The notes under the pieces: model-generated
The model's input: the letters and a program-made list of their open reading frames with translations, nothing else
Databases searched by the model: none
Told to the model about the DNA's origin: nothing
Program-made: the position numbers and the translations under genes
Shown here: positions 31,905 to 32,372 of the stretch, piece by piece
Layout: each line of letters begins with the position of its first letter
Position numbering within the stretch: position 1 is the stretch's first letter
Source of the DNA: Dysgonamonadaceae bacterium
Lineage (GTDB): Bacteria; Bacteroidota; Bacteroidia; Bacteroidales; Azobacteroidaceae
Reading direction: 5' to 3'
NCBI GenBank assembly: GCA_031256775.1
Contig: JAIRPX010000135.1
Coordinates: 1-32,372, forward strand
Length of the DNA: 32,372 nt

Positions 31905-32372
31905 AGGTGCGGATGTTAAAAAAATGTTTCATATTTATAACAAAAAAGTTAAAATAAAATATCTAATGTTTCTCCCCCTTCAATCTTTCACGTAATGGCG
32001 TCAAATAAGGTGAATACGTATATTATTCATTTTATAATTTGAACGGTATGGTTTTGAGCAATCCAGAGAATTTTATACGTTTGTGTGTAATTAAAAAATT
32101 TCATGTACTTTTGCAAAAGACCCCTCAAAAGCGCAGAAATCCGCAAAATCAGGTAAACGATTGGTATTCAGCATAAAGTGTCTTCGGTTGTCTTTGGTTG
32201 CCGAGTGCTAAAAATGCGGTTTCAGGCGTATTTCAGAATACTTTCCGTTACCAAACCGTTACCCATTTTTATCGGTGAAAAACGCGGCAAATCAATGACG
32301 TTAAAAGTCTGATTCTGAAGAGTTGAACAAGGAATTGAACAAAATCAACCTTTCTATTCATTCCCATTACAG
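31905..32372. other. Non-coding right end with a hairpin-element relic and an outward leader
   Basis: About 470 bases with no gene I can support. 32044-32067 (GGTATGGTTTTG joined to AGCAATCCAG) looks like an internally deleted hairpin element. A plus-strand promoter-like pair follows at 32080-32113. Downstream there is a leader of about 260 bases containing the direct repeat CCGTTACC at 32245-32252 and 32256-32263, 11 bases apart. The downstream gene is outside the window. A frame of about 40 codons from a GTG near 32178 exists but has no support. Confidence 0.6.
32080..32113 (+). promoter_or_regulatory. Promoter reading out of the right edge
   Basis: TTTG (32080-32083), then 22 bases, then TACTTTTG (32106-32113) followed by C. 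The -7 box is good and the spacing is two bases long. No gene lies within the following 259 bases, so the target begins beyond the window. Confidence 0.5.

Overview
The window is AT-rich DNA from a member of the Bacteroidetes, most likely order Bacteroidales. Three lines of evidence support this: two large secreted proteins carry type IX secretion (T9SS) C-terminal sorting domains, many genes have the Bacteroidetes -7 box (TAnnTTTG, in several cases with a TTTG/TTG about 20 bases upstream), and there is an NADH-dehydrogenase-like operon with fused nuoCD and no nuoEFG. Genus cannot be read from the sequence.

Layout. 1-58 is the 5' end of a secreted-protein gene. 240-388 is a hairpin repeat. 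479-4909 (minus) is a 1476-residue modular T9SS protein, followed by tRNA-Ala(GGC). Plus-strand genes then encode a DnaQ-like exonuclease, an SPFH/band-7 membrane protein, an AAA-ATPase-like/PD-(D/E)XK protein, HtpG, SppA, LpxK and purine nucleoside phosphorylase. At 14.6-16.3 kb lies an ECF sigma locus: a sigma factor, a putative membrane anti-sigma partner, a divergent small membrane protein and another small membrane ORF. 16.3-17.4 kb is a repeat-rich non-coding island. A DUF47-PiT phosphate pair follows, then a DUF2148 ferredoxin-like gene, and then (minus strand, 28.8 to 19.9 kb) nuoA-B-CD, a PstS-like lipoprotein gene, and nuoH-I-J-K-L. The right end holds an Omp28-family T9SS protein, an LpxH-type phosphoesterase and a non-coding leader with a promoter reading out of the window.

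How the parts relate. The nuo operon has one good vegetative promoter (28898-28929) and ends at a hairpin after nuoL. It would encode a membrane-arm-rich complex I that takes electrons from a donor other than NADH through NuoEFG. nuoM and nuoN are not in the window. LpxK and the LpxH-like enzyme belong to lipid A synthesis, and DUF47-PiT to phosphate uptake.

Most unusual observations. (1) The ECF sigma gene and its divergent neighbour have matching promoters, TTTGTAACC-N13-TGCGTC, which strongly suggests autoregulation and fixes the sigma start. (2) Several families of short-period stutter repeats recur: a 24-base array filling the nuoH-nuoI junction, octamer blocks elsewhere, heptamers inside a MITE-like hairpin element, and a 14/7-base block inside lpxK. 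Two of these appear to have become protein-coding, in lpxK and at the 3' end of nuoB. (3) The nuo operon contains an inserted lipoprotein gene and lacks nuoM and nuoN downstream of nuoL.
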